A stretch of DNA of 64,000 bases from Colwellia_A sp047621305 (GTDB lineage Bacteria; Pseudomonadota; Gammaproteobacteria; Enterobacterales; Alteromonadaceae). The DNA lies in the NCBI GenBank assembly GCA_047621305.1, contig JBLHNB010000020.1:1-64000 (forward strand), written 5' to 3'. The notes below the pieces were generated by a model. That model did no database searches, was not told the DNA's origin, and saw only the letters and a program-made list of their open reading frames with translations. Positions 43,035 to 52,808 of the stretch are shown here, piece after piece; the first letter of the stretch is position 1, and each line of letters starts with the position of its first letter. The position numbers were made by a program, and so were the translations under genes.

Positions 43035-44387
43035 TTGTTTAAAACTAATAATCAATCACAACATCGGCGTTTGTTTGCGCTTGCCATTCCCATGATTTTG
43101 TCAAATATCACGGTGCCACTTTTAGGTTTGGTTGATACGGCTGTTATTGGTCATTTACCTCATGCCTATTATTTGGGAGGTAGCAGTGTTGGCGCTATGG
43201 TGATCACTGTTGTGGTGTGGCTATGTGGTTTTTTACGGATGTCGACCACGGGTCTTTCTGCGCAAGCTTATGGTGCGAATGATAGCTGTTTAAGTTTCAG
43301 TATTTTAGCGCGAGGTCTGTTGGTTGCAGGCAGTATTGGTACAATATTTATTATTTTACAAAATTACTATTTAGATTTAGCCATGGTGTTGGCTGGAGGC
43401 TCAGAGCAAGTACAGTTTTATGCACGGCAATATAGTGATATCCGTATTTGGGGATTGCCTGCGGGTTTGACTAATTTAGTCATTTTAGGCTGGTTATTAG
43501 GAAATCATCAAGCCAAATCAGTGATGTGGATTTTAATCGCAACCAACCTTGTTAATTTAGCTTTAGATCTGATTTTTGTCTGGGGTTTTAGCTGGCAAGT
43601 ACAGGGCGTTGCGTTAGCGACGTTGTTGGCAGAATATATTGGTTTAGTTTTGGGGCTGATTGTTATCTGGAATAAATACCGGGTACCATTATTAAAATAT
43701 CGAAGAGATGTTTGGCTTGCACTTGTAGATAAAGTGGCATTAAAAAGTTATTTTAAGATGAATCGGGATATTGTGATCCGTACTTTATGTTTACAAATAT
43801 GCTTTGTTTTTATGACTTTTCAGGGGGCAAGGTTGGGGGATAATGTGGTTGCCGCCAATGCTATTTTAATGAACTTTTTATTACTTATTTCCTTTGGCTT
43901 AGACGGTATAGCCAATGCCGCAGAAGTTATGGTTGGTCAGGCAAAAGGAGCAAGAAATAGTCATCAAATAAAACGGATTGTAGGTATCTCATTATTTTGG
44001 ACGTTTATATTTTCGTTAGTATATACAGCGGTTTTTTATATGGGCGGAGAATTTTTCATCCGCAGTATATCAAACATACCTGCTGTAATTAGTTTTGCAA
44101 ATCAACACTTGTTCTGGGTTGTTATATTGCCACTTATTGCTTGTTGGTGTTATTTATATGATGGTATTTATATAGGTTTGATGCAATTTTCTATTATGCG
44201 AAATAGTATGCTCATTGCCTCTTTTGTTTGTTTTTTCCCTGCATGGTTTTTCTTCAAACCTTTGGGTAATCACGGTTTATGGGCTGCATTTTCAATTTTT
44301 ATGTTAGTGCGCGGTATTACTTTAGCTTGGCATTATCATAAAAATCAATATCGAATGATCACCGATGAAAAATATCGCAGTGAGTAG
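43035..44387 (+). CDS. MATE-family efflux transporter (DinF-like)
   Basis: This 450-residue protein has twelve predicted helices. It opens with HRRLFALAIPMILSNITVPLLGLVDTAVIGHL, the DinF-type MATE start, and has WLCGFLRMSTTGLSAQAYGAND and DGIANAAEVMVGQAKGARN in the second half. These transporters use Na+ or H+ gradients to export cationic drugs or metabolites. A bidirectional terminator follows at 44411-44450. Confidence 0.93.
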   Translation: MFKTNNQSQHRRLFALAIPMILSNITVPLLGLVDTAVIGHLPHAYYLGGSSVGAMVITVVVWLCGFLRMSTTGLSAQAYGANDSCLSFSILARGLLVAGSIGTIFIILQNYYLDLAMVLAGGSEQVQFYARQYSDIRIWGLPAGLTNLVILGWLLGNHQAKSVMWILIATNLVNLALDLIFVWGFSWQVQGVALATLLAEYIGLVLGLIVIWNKYRVPLLKYRRDVWLALVDKVALKSYFKMNRDIVIRTLCLQICFVFMTFQGARLGDNVVAANAILMNFLLLISFGLDGIANAAEVMVGQAKGARNSHQIKRIVGISLFWTFIFSLVYTAVFYMGGEFFIRSISNIPAVISFANQHLFWVVILPLIACWCYLYDGIYIGLMQFSIMRNSMLIASFVCFFPAWFFFKPLGNHGLWAAFSIFMLVRGITLAWHYHKNQYRMITDEKYRSE

Positions 44388-44410
44388 AGCCACTTTATAA
44401 TGGATAAATA

Positions 44411-44450
44411 AAAAGACCAAGTGCTAAATAGTAGTAGCTTGGTCTAATTT
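44411..44450. terminator. Bidirectional intrinsic terminator
   Basis: AGACCAAG (44414-44421) and CTTGGTCT (44438-44445) form an 8-base-pair stem. AATTTTA follows on the + strand and TTTTTATTTAT on the minus strand. It lies between the convergent MATE and nfuA genes and can serve both. Confidence 0.75.
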
Positions 44451-44482
44451 TATGGAGAAATATAAAGGGTTGTTACTTGTAT

Positions 44483-45061
44483 TTAATAATACGAATGTTC
44501 ACCACGTTCATGCTCAGTAGCGTCTTTAACCCCTTTAATTTCACCACCCATAATATCAATGAGTTGTTTCTCAATACCATCTTTTACTGTGATATCAATT
44601 TGACTACAACCATTACAGCCACCGCCAAATTGTAAAACAGCGTAACCATCGTCAGTAATCGAAACTAAAGAACATTCACCACCATGACCCGCTAATTGAG
44701 GGTTAACTTCTGCTTTGAGGAAATAATTAACACGTTCAAATAAAGGCGCATCATCAGCTACTTTACGTAGCTTGGCGTTTGGCGCTTTAAGTGTTAATTG
44801 AGAGCCCATTTGGTCTGTAACAAAATCGATCTCAGCTTCTTCTAAATAAGATTTACTATCAGCATCTACATAAGCCGAAAAGCCTTCAAAAGGAATCTCA
44901 ATATCATCAGCTTCTTTAGCATCAGGAGGGCAATACGATACGCCACATTCAGCGCTAGCGGTTCCAGGATTTACAACAAATACACGAACAGCAGTACCTT
45001 CTGCTTGTTGTGATAATAGATTTACAAAATGACTTTGGGCAGATTCAGAAATAGTGATCAT
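44483..45061 (-). CDS. nfuA: Fe-S biogenesis protein NfuA
   Basis: The N-terminal degenerate A-type domain (residues 1-95: ITISESAQSHFVNLLSQQAEGTAVRVFV) is joined to a C-terminal Nfu domain. The CNGC motif in VLQFGGGCNGCSQIDITVKDGIE binds a [4Fe-4S] cluster at the dimer interface. Length (192) and domain order match E. coli NfuA, which donates clusters under stress. It is transcribed alone, leftward. Confidence 0.97.
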   Translation of the reverse strand: MITISESAQSHFVNLLSQQAEGTAVRVFVVNPGTASAECGVSYCPPDAKEADDIEIPFEGFSAYVDADSKSYLEEAEIDFVTDQMGSQLTLKAPNAKLRKVADDAPLFERVNYFLKAEVNPQLAGHGGECSLVSITDDGYAVLQFGGGCNGCSQIDITVKDGIEKQLIDIMGGEIKGVKDATEHERGEHSYY

Positions 45062-45328
45062 AGCGCCTTATACTCTCTACATGGTCGTGATAAGTAATAC
45101 CCGAGTAAATTACTCAAGTATTCCTATTTTACGCTGCAAATATCATTGTTGCTAGTGGTAGATTAGTATAAAAGTACTTATTTATTAAACAAACGCTATT
45201 TTAAGGGTATTTATTGCTATTAAGGTTATAAATACCTTGGATTAATTTGGCGCAGTGATAAATTTCTTTTAGAATAGAAATATAGTACAACAATTACATT
45301 TGTTGTCAGTCTATCAACAGGATTATTC

Positions 45329-47893
45329 ATGTTAGTACCTTATTTACGTTTTTTTTGCCTCTTTGCACTTTTTTCTGTTGCTACAGTACAGGCGGCCTCG
45401 GTTGAAAAATATTTACCTGTAGGGCATAACTATAAAAATGAAATACTCAAACCAAAAGAAAGTTTAGGTTTTGGTATCGGCGAACGCCATGTTCGTCATG
45501 ATCAATTATTACGTTATTTACAAACCATTGCCGCACAATCTGAACGAATTCAACTGACTGAAATGGGTGAAACGCAGCAATTACGTAAACAAATTATATT
45601 GACCATTTCTAGCCCTGAAAATTTAGATAATTTAGACCATATTCTCGCTGCGCGGTCGATGGATACTTCAGGAAATAATGATAATGCGACGGGATCTCCT
45701 CTAGTTATATGGCTTGGTTACAGTGTCCATGGTGATGAAATTAGTGGTGCAAATGCGGCGATGGTCGTTGCTTATCATTTAGCGGCTAGTCAGGACAAAA
45801 CGGTTGAAGAGCTTTTAGCCAATACCATTATTGTTATTGAACCAAGCCTTAACCCTGACGGTATGGATAGATTTGTAAATTGGGTATCTACACATCGTGG
45901 CACGACACCAAATTCAGATCCTAATCATATTGAGCATCATCAAGGTTGGAAAACGGGTCGTACCAACCATTTTGGGTTTGACTTGAATCGCGATTGGTTA
46001 TTATTATCTCAAAAAGAGAGTGTTAATCGTGTTGCTTATTTTCATCGTTATCAACCCAATGTGCTTGGTGATTTTCATGAAATGGGCGCCAATGGGAGTT
46101 ACTTCTTTCAACCCGGCATTCCAAGTCGCACCCACCCATTAACACCGAAAAAGAATACTGAGCTGACCCAACTATTAGCAACGTATCATGCTAGCGCATT
46201 AGATAAGTCAAATCGCTTGTACTACAGTCAGGAGAGCTATGATGATTTCTATTACGGAAAAGGTTCTACTTATCCAGATATAAATGGTGGCATTGGTATT
46301 TTGTTTGAACAAGCGAGTAGCCGCGGCATGCAACAAGCAACGGACAACGGTTTATTGACTTTTGAATATGGCATTCAAAACCATGTACTGACCTCTTTAT
46401 CGACAATTGAAGGTGCATGGAAAAATAGTGAACAGTTGAAAAACTATCGTCGTGATTTTTATAAACAATCAGCACAGCTTGCCAAAAAAGAAAAGTTTAG
46501 CGGTTACTTGATTAGTGAAAACGCTGATAAATACCGCTTAGATATTTTTCTAAGTAAGCTTAAACAGCACCAAATTAATGTGTATCCCTTAACAGAAGAT
46601 TTTCGTTTAGAGGGTAAAGTTTTTAACCAAAAACATAGCTACTATGTACCGTTAGCGCAGCCAAAATATCGCTTGATTAAAGCCTTGTTTGGTCAAGATA
46701 CCAATTTTCAAGATAATACCTTTTATGATGTTTCTGGCTGGACTATGCCATTAGCGATGAACTTGGAGTTTCATCAAGTTGCGCGTACACGAGGTTTAAA
46801 ATTGGCTGATAATGTTTGGTCTAAACCTGCTGTTATACCACAAGCGGTCGATGAAAACGCCTATGCTTATGCGTTTGAATGGCACCATTTTATGTCACCA
46901 AAATTGCTCAACGACTTATTAAATAAAAACATCCAAGTAAAAGTTGCGACAAAACCTTTTAGCTCCATTGTTGCTGGTATTAAAAAACAATTTAAAACAG
47001 GAAGTATTATTGTTCCAGCTGGTATTCAGGTAACTAAAGATTGGCGAAAGAGCCTAATTATGTCGAGTTATAAAAATTCAATTGAGCTTGACGCGTTATC
47101 TACGGGATTAACAATTACGGGTATCGATCTCGGCAGCCGTTCATTAAGCTTAATCGCACCCATCAAAGTACTCTTGGTTGGTGGTAAGGGGGTTTCTCAA
47201 TATGAAGCGGCGGAAATATTGTTTTATTTAGATGATACTTTAAATATTCCTGTTACTGTAATTGAAAAACAACGTCTTAAGCATATAGATCTTAGCCAAT
47301 ATAGTCATGTGCTTATGGTCGATGGCGACTATAGCGATTTAAGTAATAAAGTGATAACTAAAGTCACGGCTTGGATCAAGCAAGGAGGGGTGATTTTTGG
47401 ACAAAAACGCGCCGCAAAATGGCTTTCAGAAAAAGAAATACTTAAAGTTAAATTTGCCAGCAAAGACCAAATAGAGCAAATGTTTGATACTGATAATTTA
47501 CAGTACAAAGATAAAGAAGCGTTGGCAGCACGTAAAAGAATTGCTGGAGCTATATTTGAGACATCGCTCGATATTAGTCACCCGATAGCTTACGGTTATA
47601 ACAAAGAACATTTACCACTATTTCGTAATAGCACCTTAATTATGGATCGCCCTTCAACACCCTTTGTTGAAGTAGCTACCTACACAGCTGCACCTCTAAT
47701 GAGTGGTTATACTGACAAAACGTTAGTCAATCGTTTGGCAAATAACCCCGCAATTGTTGCCCATAATATGGGACAAGGAAGAGTCATTGCAACGAGTGAC
47801 AATTTAGCCTTTAGAGGTTACTGGCATGGTAGCGCTAAATTACTGGCTAATAGCTTGTTTTTCGCAAAAGCATTCAGTACTCCAATTGAGTGA
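45329..47893 (+). CDS. Secreted M14-family zinc carboxypeptidase
   Basis: A signal peptide (FCLFALFSVATVQAAS) is followed by an M14 peptidase domain: the zinc-binding HGDE in LGYSVHGDEISGANAAM, FDLNRDW with the substrate-binding Asn-Arg, and the third metal His in LGDFHEMG. A Glu in GILFEQASSRG is the likely catalytic acid. The remaining 450 residues form a C-terminal region resembling a glutamine-amidotransferase-like domain (VLLVGGKGVSQYEAAEILFYLDD; GGVIFGQKRAAKWL). At 854 residues this is a large family member. It is probably periplasmic or secreted and degrades peptides. It is monocistronic. Confidence 0.9.
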   Translation: MLVPYLRFFCLFALFSVATVQAASVEKYLPVGHNYKNEILKPKESLGFGIGERHVRHDQLLRYLQTIAAQSERIQLTEMGETQQLRKQIILTISSPENLDNLDHILAARSMDTSGNNDNATGSPLVIWLGYSVHGDEISGANAAMVVAYHLAASQDKTVEELLANTIIVIEPSLNPDGMDRFVNWVSTHRGTTPNSDPNHIEHHQGWKTGRTNHFGFDLNRDWLLLSQKESVNRVAYFHRYQPNVLGDFHEMGANGSYFFQPGIPSRTHPLTPKKNTELTQLLATYHASALDKSNRLYYSQESYDDFYYGKGSTYPDINGGIGILFEQASSRGMQQATDNGLLTFEYGIQNHVLTSLSTIEGAWKNSEQLKNYRRDFYKQSAQLAKKEKFSGYLISENADKYRLDIFLSKLKQHQINVYPLTEDFRLEGKVFNQKHSYYVPLAQPKYRLIKALFGQDTNFQDNTFYDVSGWTMPLAMNLEFHQVARTRGLKLADNVWSKPAVIPQAVDENAYAYAFEWHHFMSPKLLNDLLNKNIQVKVATKPFSSIVAGIKKQFKTGSIIVPAGIQVTKDWRKSLIMSSYKNSIELDALSTGLTITGIDLGSRSLSLIAPIKVLLVGGKGVSQYEAAEILFYLDDTLNIPVTVIEKQRLKHIDLSQYSHVLMVDGDYSDLSNKVITKVTAWIKQGGVIFGQKRAAKWLSEKEILKVKFASKDQIEQMFDTDNLQYKDKEALAARKRIAGAIFETSLDISHPIAYGYNKEHLPLFRNSTLIMDRPSTPFVEVATYTAAPLMSGYTDKTLVNRLANNPAIVAHNMGQGRVIATSDNLAFRGYWHGSAKLLANSLFFAKAFSTPIE

Positions 47894-47895
47894 TA

Positions 47896-47988
47896 ATACC
47901 AATAGCCCGTTTATTACTCATGCAAGCGCCTTGTTATTGAATATTTCCCCTAGCTTATAGTTGCTAACTACTTTCATTCAATTGGTAT
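47896..47988. repeat. Intergenic inverted repeat (ATACCAAT ends)
   Basis: ATACCAAT (47896-47903) and ATTGGTAT (47981-47988) are perfect inverted copies at the ends of a 93-base intergenic segment, with TGAT flanking both in inverted orientation. Short ATACCAAT-ended intergenic repeats are common in Alteromonadales genomes. It has no coding capacity. Confidence 0.45.
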
Positions 47989-48015
47989 CAGGGTGGTTAT
48001 TAACTCGGACTGAGC

Positions 48016-48759
48016 TTATTTAGGTAATGATAAACAAACACTGAGTAGCGTTATGCGTTTTACTCCGTGTTTTTTTAATAACCGACAGATTTCATTGGCA
48101 GTAGAACCCGTTGTCACCACATCGTCTATTAAGATGATATGTTCTGGCAGTATTAAGTTATCTAAATGTAGTGAGAACGCATTACGTAAGTTTTTTCTTC
48201 GTCCTCCACCACTTTGACCAACCTGACTATCTGTGTGTACTGTGCGTATTATTACGTCTGGTTGGTAAGGGATCTTAACTAGCTTTGAAAATGCATGGGC
48301 GATTAAGTGTGCTTGATTAAAACCTCGAGACTGCCACTTTTTACTATGTAAGGGCACGGCTAGTATTATAGGTGATTTTTCAGCTAATAATGTCGTTGCT
48401 AGTGCTAACCCACAGTCGTTTAATAGTTGCGCAAATAACTCGGAAATTTCAAATCGACCTTGATACTTAAGTTGTGTCATCCACAGTGTGAACGGCCACA
48501 GGTAGGGAGCTAGACAAATAAGCTGATCAAAAGCATGTTTAGGTAAAGCCTTGTCAATTGCAGGCCAATTAAGTAAATCTCCTTCTACGGTATCCAACTT
48601 AAATAGTGAAAGATCGTGGTAACAATGTTCACATAAAAGCGGGTAGGTTTGACATGGTTGCCCACATAAGTCACAGCTTGATAAATTGAGTTTTACGTAT
48701 TGTATAATATTGGATAGTCGTAAGTGTTTATTTATAAAGCTGATCCATTTTTCTAACAT
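48016..48759 (-). CDS. comF: ComF-family phosphoribosyltransferase-like protein
   Basis: An N-terminal zinc-ribbon (CDLCGQPCQTYPLLCEHC) is followed by a phosphoribosyltransferase domain with ILAVPLHSKKWQSRGFNQAHLIA and the PRPP-binding loop IILIDDVVTTGSTANEICRLL. This is the ComF/GntX layout; the family is needed for natural DNA uptake in competent bacteria and for using DNA as a nutrient. The start at 48759 is preferred for AAGGGA upstream. It is divergent from bioH, the usual arrangement in gammaproteobacteria. Confidence 0.93.
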   Translation of the reverse strand: MLEKWISFINKHLRLSNIIQYVKLNLSSCDLCGQPCQTYPLLCEHCYHDLSLFKLDTVEGDLLNWPAIDKALPKHAFDQLICLAPYLWPFTLWMTQLKYQGRFEISELFAQLLNDCGLALATTLLAEKSPIILAVPLHSKKWQSRGFNQAHLIAHAFSKLVKIPYQPDVIIRTVHTDSQVGQSGGGRRKNLRNAFSLHLDNLILPEHIILIDDVVTTGSTANEICRLLKKHGVKRITLLSVCLSLPK

Positions 48760-48839
48760 GCTAAATTCCCTTATCAGCAAGCATTTAGTAAACTAATGTC
48801 CTTATGAATAACAACGATCATTAGAGCCTAATATTAATC

Positions 48840-49619
48840 ATGGCAGAAACCTTACAAATTACGAGTCAAGGACAGGGACTTACCCTTGTTTTTATTCATG
48901 GCTGGGGACTTAATTCCGCGGTCTGGCAACCCACGATTGCACAATTAAGCACGCAATTTGAAGTGATTACTATCGATTTACCGGGTTTTGGCCTTAATGT
49001 CGATAACATTATCTCACCCTACTCTTTACCATCTGTTGTGCAAGAAATTCAACAAGCGATCAATAAACCGGCAATTTATATTGGTTGGTCACTAGGTGGT
49101 CTTATTGCAACAGAAATAAGTTTGCGTTACCCCGAGAAGGTTTTAGGTTTAGTGACGATTGCCAGCAGCCCTTGTTTTACGAAACAATTGACATGGTTAG
49201 GTATAGCGCCTGAAATGCTAACTTTATTTCACCATCAACTTGCGGAAGATACTAAAAAAACGATCGAAGGCTTTTTAAAAATTCAGGCTATGGGGAGTCC
49301 TCATATTCGTCAAGATATTAAAGTCATAAGGGATCTTATTATGCAATATCCCATGGCAAGTCGACAAACATTAGATGATTCTTTGCGGTTATTAGAAACC
49401 GTTGATAAAAGAGCGCAACTATCACTTATTACGCAACCATTTTTAAGAATGTATGGCAAACTTGATGGTCTTGTTCCTAAAAAAGTTATTCCTATGATCA
49501 ATGACTTATCACCTAATAGCGACTTTTATATTTTTGAAAAATCTTCGCATGCACCGTTTATTTCACACCTCGATGAATTCGTAATAACGCTAACTGCGTG
49601 GCTTAGCGCTAAGTTTTAG
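48840..49619 (+). CDS. bioH: Pimeloyl-ACP methyl ester carboxylesterase BioH
   Basis: The alpha/beta-hydrolase fold begins with LVFIHGWGLNSAVWQP (oxyanion region). The nucleophile Ser is in GWSLGGLIA, the Asp in YGKLDGLVP and the His in KSSHAPFISH. The GWSLGG motif and divergence from comF identify it as BioH, which removes the methyl group from pimeloyl-ACP methyl ester in biotin synthesis. At 259 residues it is the usual size. Confidence 0.94.
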   Translation: MAETLQITSQGQGLTLVFIHGWGLNSAVWQPTIAQLSTQFEVITIDLPGFGLNVDNIISPYSLPSVVQEIQQAINKPAIYIGWSLGGLIATEISLRYPEKVLGLVTIASSPCFTKQLTWLGIAPEMLTLFHHQLAEDTKKTIEGFLKIQAMGSPHIRQDIKVIRDLIMQYPMASRQTLDDSLRLLETVDKRAQLSLITQPFLRMYGKLDGLVPKKVIPMINDLSPNSDFYIFEKSSHAPFISHLDEFVITLTAWLSAKF

Positions 49620-49753
49620 CTGGATTTATTATTGCACTTAATGCGTTTTTTCATTTACTTTTTGTTCGTTTTGGTCAATAATCAACCAGGTAATCTTAAA
49701 ATGTATATGTAGTTTTAAATATTGTTATTTACTCTGACATTAAGGAGAGTCCA

Positions 49754-50056
49754 ATGGAAATTCAATCAGCCTTCAGTTCTGGAGTGCAAGGGTTTCATAA
49801 AGCAACTGAAGATGCGACTAAAGCCGCAACAGATATTGCGTCTCAAAGTGCGGTTAATGATCAACAGCAACAGGCTTTTCAAAGCCAGGAATCAACACTT
49901 GCTAGCAATACAGCGCCAGCGCCAGTAAAAGAGCCGACTAATTTAACACAATCAGCCGTAGAGCTAAAAGTTGCCGAAGTTCAGGCAAAGGCTTCCGCTG
50001 AAGTGATTAAAACTGCTGATGAAACATTAGGCACTTTGGTTGATGTAAGAATATAA
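49754..50056 (+). CDS. Small conserved helical protein of unknown function
   Basis: This 100-residue, alanine- and glutamine-rich protein starts MEIQSAFSSGVQGFHKATEDATKAATDIA. Its C-terminus (ELKVAEVQAKASAEVIKTADETLGTLVDVRI) is predicted helical with regular spacing of Val/Ala, similar to small proteins found near flagellar or SprA-like genes in Alteromonadales and Shewanella. No signal peptide is seen. A good ribosome site (AAGGAGAGTCC) precedes the ATG. The next gene starts one base after its stop, so the two are cotranscribed. Confidence 0.75.
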   Translation: MEIQSAFSSGVQGFHKATEDATKAATDIASQSAVNDQQQQAFQSQESTLASNTAPAPVKEPTNLTQSAVELKVAEVQAKASAEVIKTADETLGTLVDVRI

Positions 50057-50057
50057 A

Positions 50058-51008
50058 ATGAATATTACGTCGCATAACAATAGCATTCCTGTTGCAACGG
50101 TTGTTAACCCGTCAACAGATAGCTTACGTCGTGATAACAGCCTCAGGGAAAGGATTATTCCACCTGAAGCAGTTAGTCATGCTGCGGCAGAAAAGGGTGT
50201 GGCCTCTGATAAGGACAGAGCACGTACACCTGCACAAGATAATGAAAAAATCGATTTTGAAAGATTACAAAAACAAGCCGAAGAAAAAAACACCACGATT
50301 GCTGATTCAAATTCCGATAATGGTTCGTCTGCAGATCAACAAGCAAACCAAGAAAACCCTCAGTCAACAGAGAGTACATCAGTAAGTAATTCTGCAGAGG
50401 ACAATGCCAAAAGCCAGCAAGAAATACGTGCCGAAGAGTTAGTGATCACCAAACTTGAAAGTCGTGATGCAGAAGTTAAAGCTCATGAAATGGCGCACTC
50501 CTCGGTGGGTGGTGTTGCTACAGGTGCACCATCATATTCTTATGAAATTGGTCCTGATGGTAAAAAATATGCAGTGAGTGGTGAAGTCTCCGTAGACCTC
50601 TCGGCTGTAGAAGGAGACCCATTAGCTACTATTGCTAAAATGAAGAAAGTGCATGCAGCGGCAATGGCGCCAGTTAATCCTTCTATTCAAGATTCAAGAG
50701 TTGCGGCTTCTGCAGTAAAAATTATTGCTCAAGCTCAAACTGAATTTTCCAATTTAGAGTCGCCTAATAAACCCTCAAATTCTGCGGTATCTCCTAATTT
50801 TTCAGAAAAAGGCTCAGAAAATACATTAAATGATGAAAGTAAAAGCTTTGACCAGCAAATAAAGAAAACACTGGATGCGCAAGAAAAAATAGCACCCAGT
50901 CGCTCTGATGTTATTGTTCAGCGTGCTTTACGTGTTGAAGGTTTTTATTCAGGTATCACATTGGCTTATGCAAAAGAGCCAAACTATCAATTTCAATTAA
51001 CCGCTTAA
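50058..51008 (+). CDS. SprA-related putative metalloprotease
   Basis: This 316-residue protein has a disordered, polar N-terminal half, then the conserved core RDAEVKAHEMAHSSVGGVATGAPSYSYEIGPDGKKYAVSGEVSVDL with H143EMAH147, resembling a zinc-metalloprotease HExxH motif. A helical segment (TIAKMKKVHAAAMAPVNPSIQDSRVAASA) follows. It matches the SprA-related family, widespread in marine gammaproteobacteria, sometimes annotated as a putative metalloprotease. Biochemical activity is not known. It is cotranscribed with the small gene before it and ends at a terminator. Confidence 0.82.
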   Translation: MNITSHNNSIPVATVVNPSTDSLRRDNSLRERIIPPEAVSHAAAEKGVASDKDRARTPAQDNEKIDFERLQKQAEEKNTTIADSNSDNGSSADQQANQENPQSTESTSVSNSAEDNAKSQQEIRAEELVITKLESRDAEVKAHEMAHSSVGGVATGAPSYSYEIGPDGKKYAVSGEVSVDLSAVEGDPLATIAKMKKVHAAAMAPVNPSIQDSRVAASAVKIIAQAQTEFSNLESPNKPSNSAVSPNFSEKGSENTLNDESKSFDQQIKKTLDAQEKIAPSRSDVIVQRALRVEGFYSGITLAYAKEPNYQFQLTA

Positions 51009-51034
51009 ACTTATTTTATTGAGTCTATTAATAG

Positions 51035-51073
51035 AATAAACCCGCATCATAGCAATGGTACGGGTTTATTTTT
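51035..51073 (+). terminator. Intrinsic terminator after the SprA-related gene
   Basis: AATAAACCCG (51035-51044) and CGGGTTTATT (51061-51070) form a perfect 10-base-pair stem with a 16-base loop, followed by TTTG. It lies 27 bases after the stop codon of the SprA-related gene. Confidence 0.75.
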
Positions 51074-51097
51074 GAAAGACATATCAACAAACTTAAT

Positions 51098-51261
51098 TAT
51101 ACCAATCTCACTAACTATATGATCATTTCTACTCGTTAAAATGACCAACGACTTCGTTATTTATTTAATAATTAGAACAACTAGTTACTAAAATAAATGC
51201 CCTGTATTTGGCCATTCTCCCTCCGTATAAAGTAGAACACCTAATTAATGAAACAGGTATT
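51098..51261. repeat. Possible dispersed intergenic repeat (MITE-like)
   Basis: This non-coding segment of about 164 bases begins TATACCAATCTCACTAA and ends ACAGGTATTAG, giving short inverted ends (ATACC/GGTAT). Its start resembles a repeat I associate with intergenic regions of Colwellia-like genomes, but no second full copy is present in this window. The element call is therefore tentative. Confidence 0.35.
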
Positions 51262-51274
51262 AGCCTATTTGATA

Positions 51275-51928
51275 TTATATCCCGTAATCTTCACGATATT
51301 TTTTGATGCTTTGTAAAGCTTCAAGCATTTCAGGTTGGTTCTGAGACTTCTCTTCAAGAAAAGTAACTAAGTCAGCCAAAGTGACAATAGAAATAACCTT
51401 AGTAGCAAAATCGCGTTCTACTTCTTGAATAGCAGAAAGCTCGCCTTTACCTTTTTCTTGGCGATCAAGTGCAATTAATACCCCTGACAGCTCAGCGTTA
51501 TGCGCTTTAATTATTTCCATCGACTCACGTATTGCGGTGCCAGCGGTAATAACATCATCAACCAACATCACTTTTCCGGTTAGTTCTGAACCAACCAAAC
51601 TACCGCCTTCGCCGTGAGTTTTTGCTTCTTTGCGATTAAAACAGTATGGCATATCAATATTATGATGATCAGCTAAAGCAACGGCTGTAGTTGTTGCGAT
51701 AGGAATACCTTTATAAGCTGGGCCAAAAAGTAAATCAAAAGCAATAGTTGACTCCACTAATGCCGTCGCATAAAAGCGGCCTAAGCGTGCTAAATCGCCA
51801 CCGGTATTAAATAAACCAGCATTAAAAAAATAAGGACTTGTTCTGCCTGATTTTAATGTAAATTGACCAAACTTTAATACCTGTTTACTTAATGCAAATT
51901 CAATGAATTCACGTTGATAATCTTTCAT
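51275..51928 (-). CDS. pyrE: Orotate phosphoribosyltransferase
   Basis: The PRPP-binding motif is VMLVDDVITAGTAIRES near residue 120, and the N-terminal FGQFTLKSGRTSPYFFNAGLF binds orotate. The catalytic-loop lysines lie in NRKEAKTHGEGG. At 217 residues it matches E. coli PyrE, which makes OMP in pyrimidine synthesis. It is next to rph in the same direction, as in E. coli, and is likely cotranscribed. Confidence 0.97.
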   Translation of the reverse strand: MKDYQREFIEFALSKQVLKFGQFTLKSGRTSPYFFNAGLFNTGGDLARLGRFYATALVESTIAFDLLFGPAYKGIPIATTTAVALADHHNIDMPYCFNRKEAKTHGEGGSLVGSELTGKVMLVDDVITAGTAIRESMEIIKAHNAELSGVLIALDRQEKGKGELSAIQEVERDFATKVISIVTLADLVTFLEEKSQNQPEMLEALQSIKKYREDYGI

Positions 51929-51954
51929 GTTATGTTCCCGCTATAAACGTAAAA

Positions 51955-52668
51955 TTAATTAAGTGCTAACTTTTGCGCATCAAATAGTTCATCGATACCG
52001 TTTTTAGCAAGTACTAACATCTCTTGCATTTCATCAAAGCTAAATGGTGCTTCTTCAGCGGTTCCTTGTACTTCAATTAATTTGCCGGTATCGGTCATCA
52101 CAACATTCATGTCGGTATCTGCAGCTGAATCTTCAGGGTAGTCTAAATCTGCTACCGCCTCACCTTTATAAATACCTACAGATACAGCTGCAATCATATG
52201 TTTTAAAGGATTTGTTTTGATAATATCTTTAGCGCGCATGTAATTTAATGCATCAACCAAAGCAACACATGCACCTGTAATTGATGCTGTGCGTGTGCCA
52301 CCATCGGCTTGAATAACATCACAATCAAAACTTATAGTATTTTCACCTAGGGCTTTTAAATCAACCGCAGCGCGTAATGCACGAGCAATTAAACGGGAAA
52401 TTTCTAATGTTCGTCCGCTTTGTTTGCCATTAGCTGCTTCTCGGCGCATGCGGGTATGTGTTGAACGAGGTAACATACCGTATTCTGCGGTAATCCAGCC
52501 TTTACCTTGACCTTTTAAGAAACGAGGCACGCCTACTTCAACCGAAGCGGTACAAATAACCTTGGTATCTCCAAACTCTATTAATACTGAACCTTCAGCA
52601 TGAGTAGTGAATTGTCGAGTAATTGTTACAGGACGTATTTGTCCTAATGTTCTGCCGCTTGGTCGCAT
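51955..52668 (-). CDS. rph: Ribonuclease PH
   Basis: The protein begins MRPSGRTLGQIRPVTITR and has EGSVLIEFGDTKVICTASVE, GWITAEYGMLPRSTHTRM and IQADGGTRTASITGACVAL, all RNase PH signatures including phosphate-binding Arg and catalytic Asp in the C-terminal half (DLDYPEDSAADTDMNVV). It trims tRNA 3-prime ends using phosphate. At 237 residues it is full length. It precedes pyrE by 26 bases. Confidence 0.97.
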   Translation of the reverse strand: MRPSGRTLGQIRPVTITRQFTTHAEGSVLIEFGDTKVICTASVEVGVPRFLKGQGKGWITAEYGMLPRSTHTRMRREAANGKQSGRTLEISRLIARALRAAVDLKALGENTISFDCDVIQADGGTRTASITGACVALVDALNYMRAKDIIKTNPLKHMIAAVSVGIYKGEAVADLDYPEDSAADTDMNVVMTDTGKLIEVQGTAEEAPFSFDEMQEMLVLAKNGIDELFDAQKLALN

Positions 52669-52808
52669 CTTAAATTCCTAAATTTACATAATTGCGCGCA
52701 TTATAATCGTTCAACTGCTAATTTAACATAATGAGATGAAAACTATTTTTGAAATATAGTTATTTAAAGTAAGGTCTTCTTAAGGCAGTGCAGTTAAGGA
52801 GACTTTTT

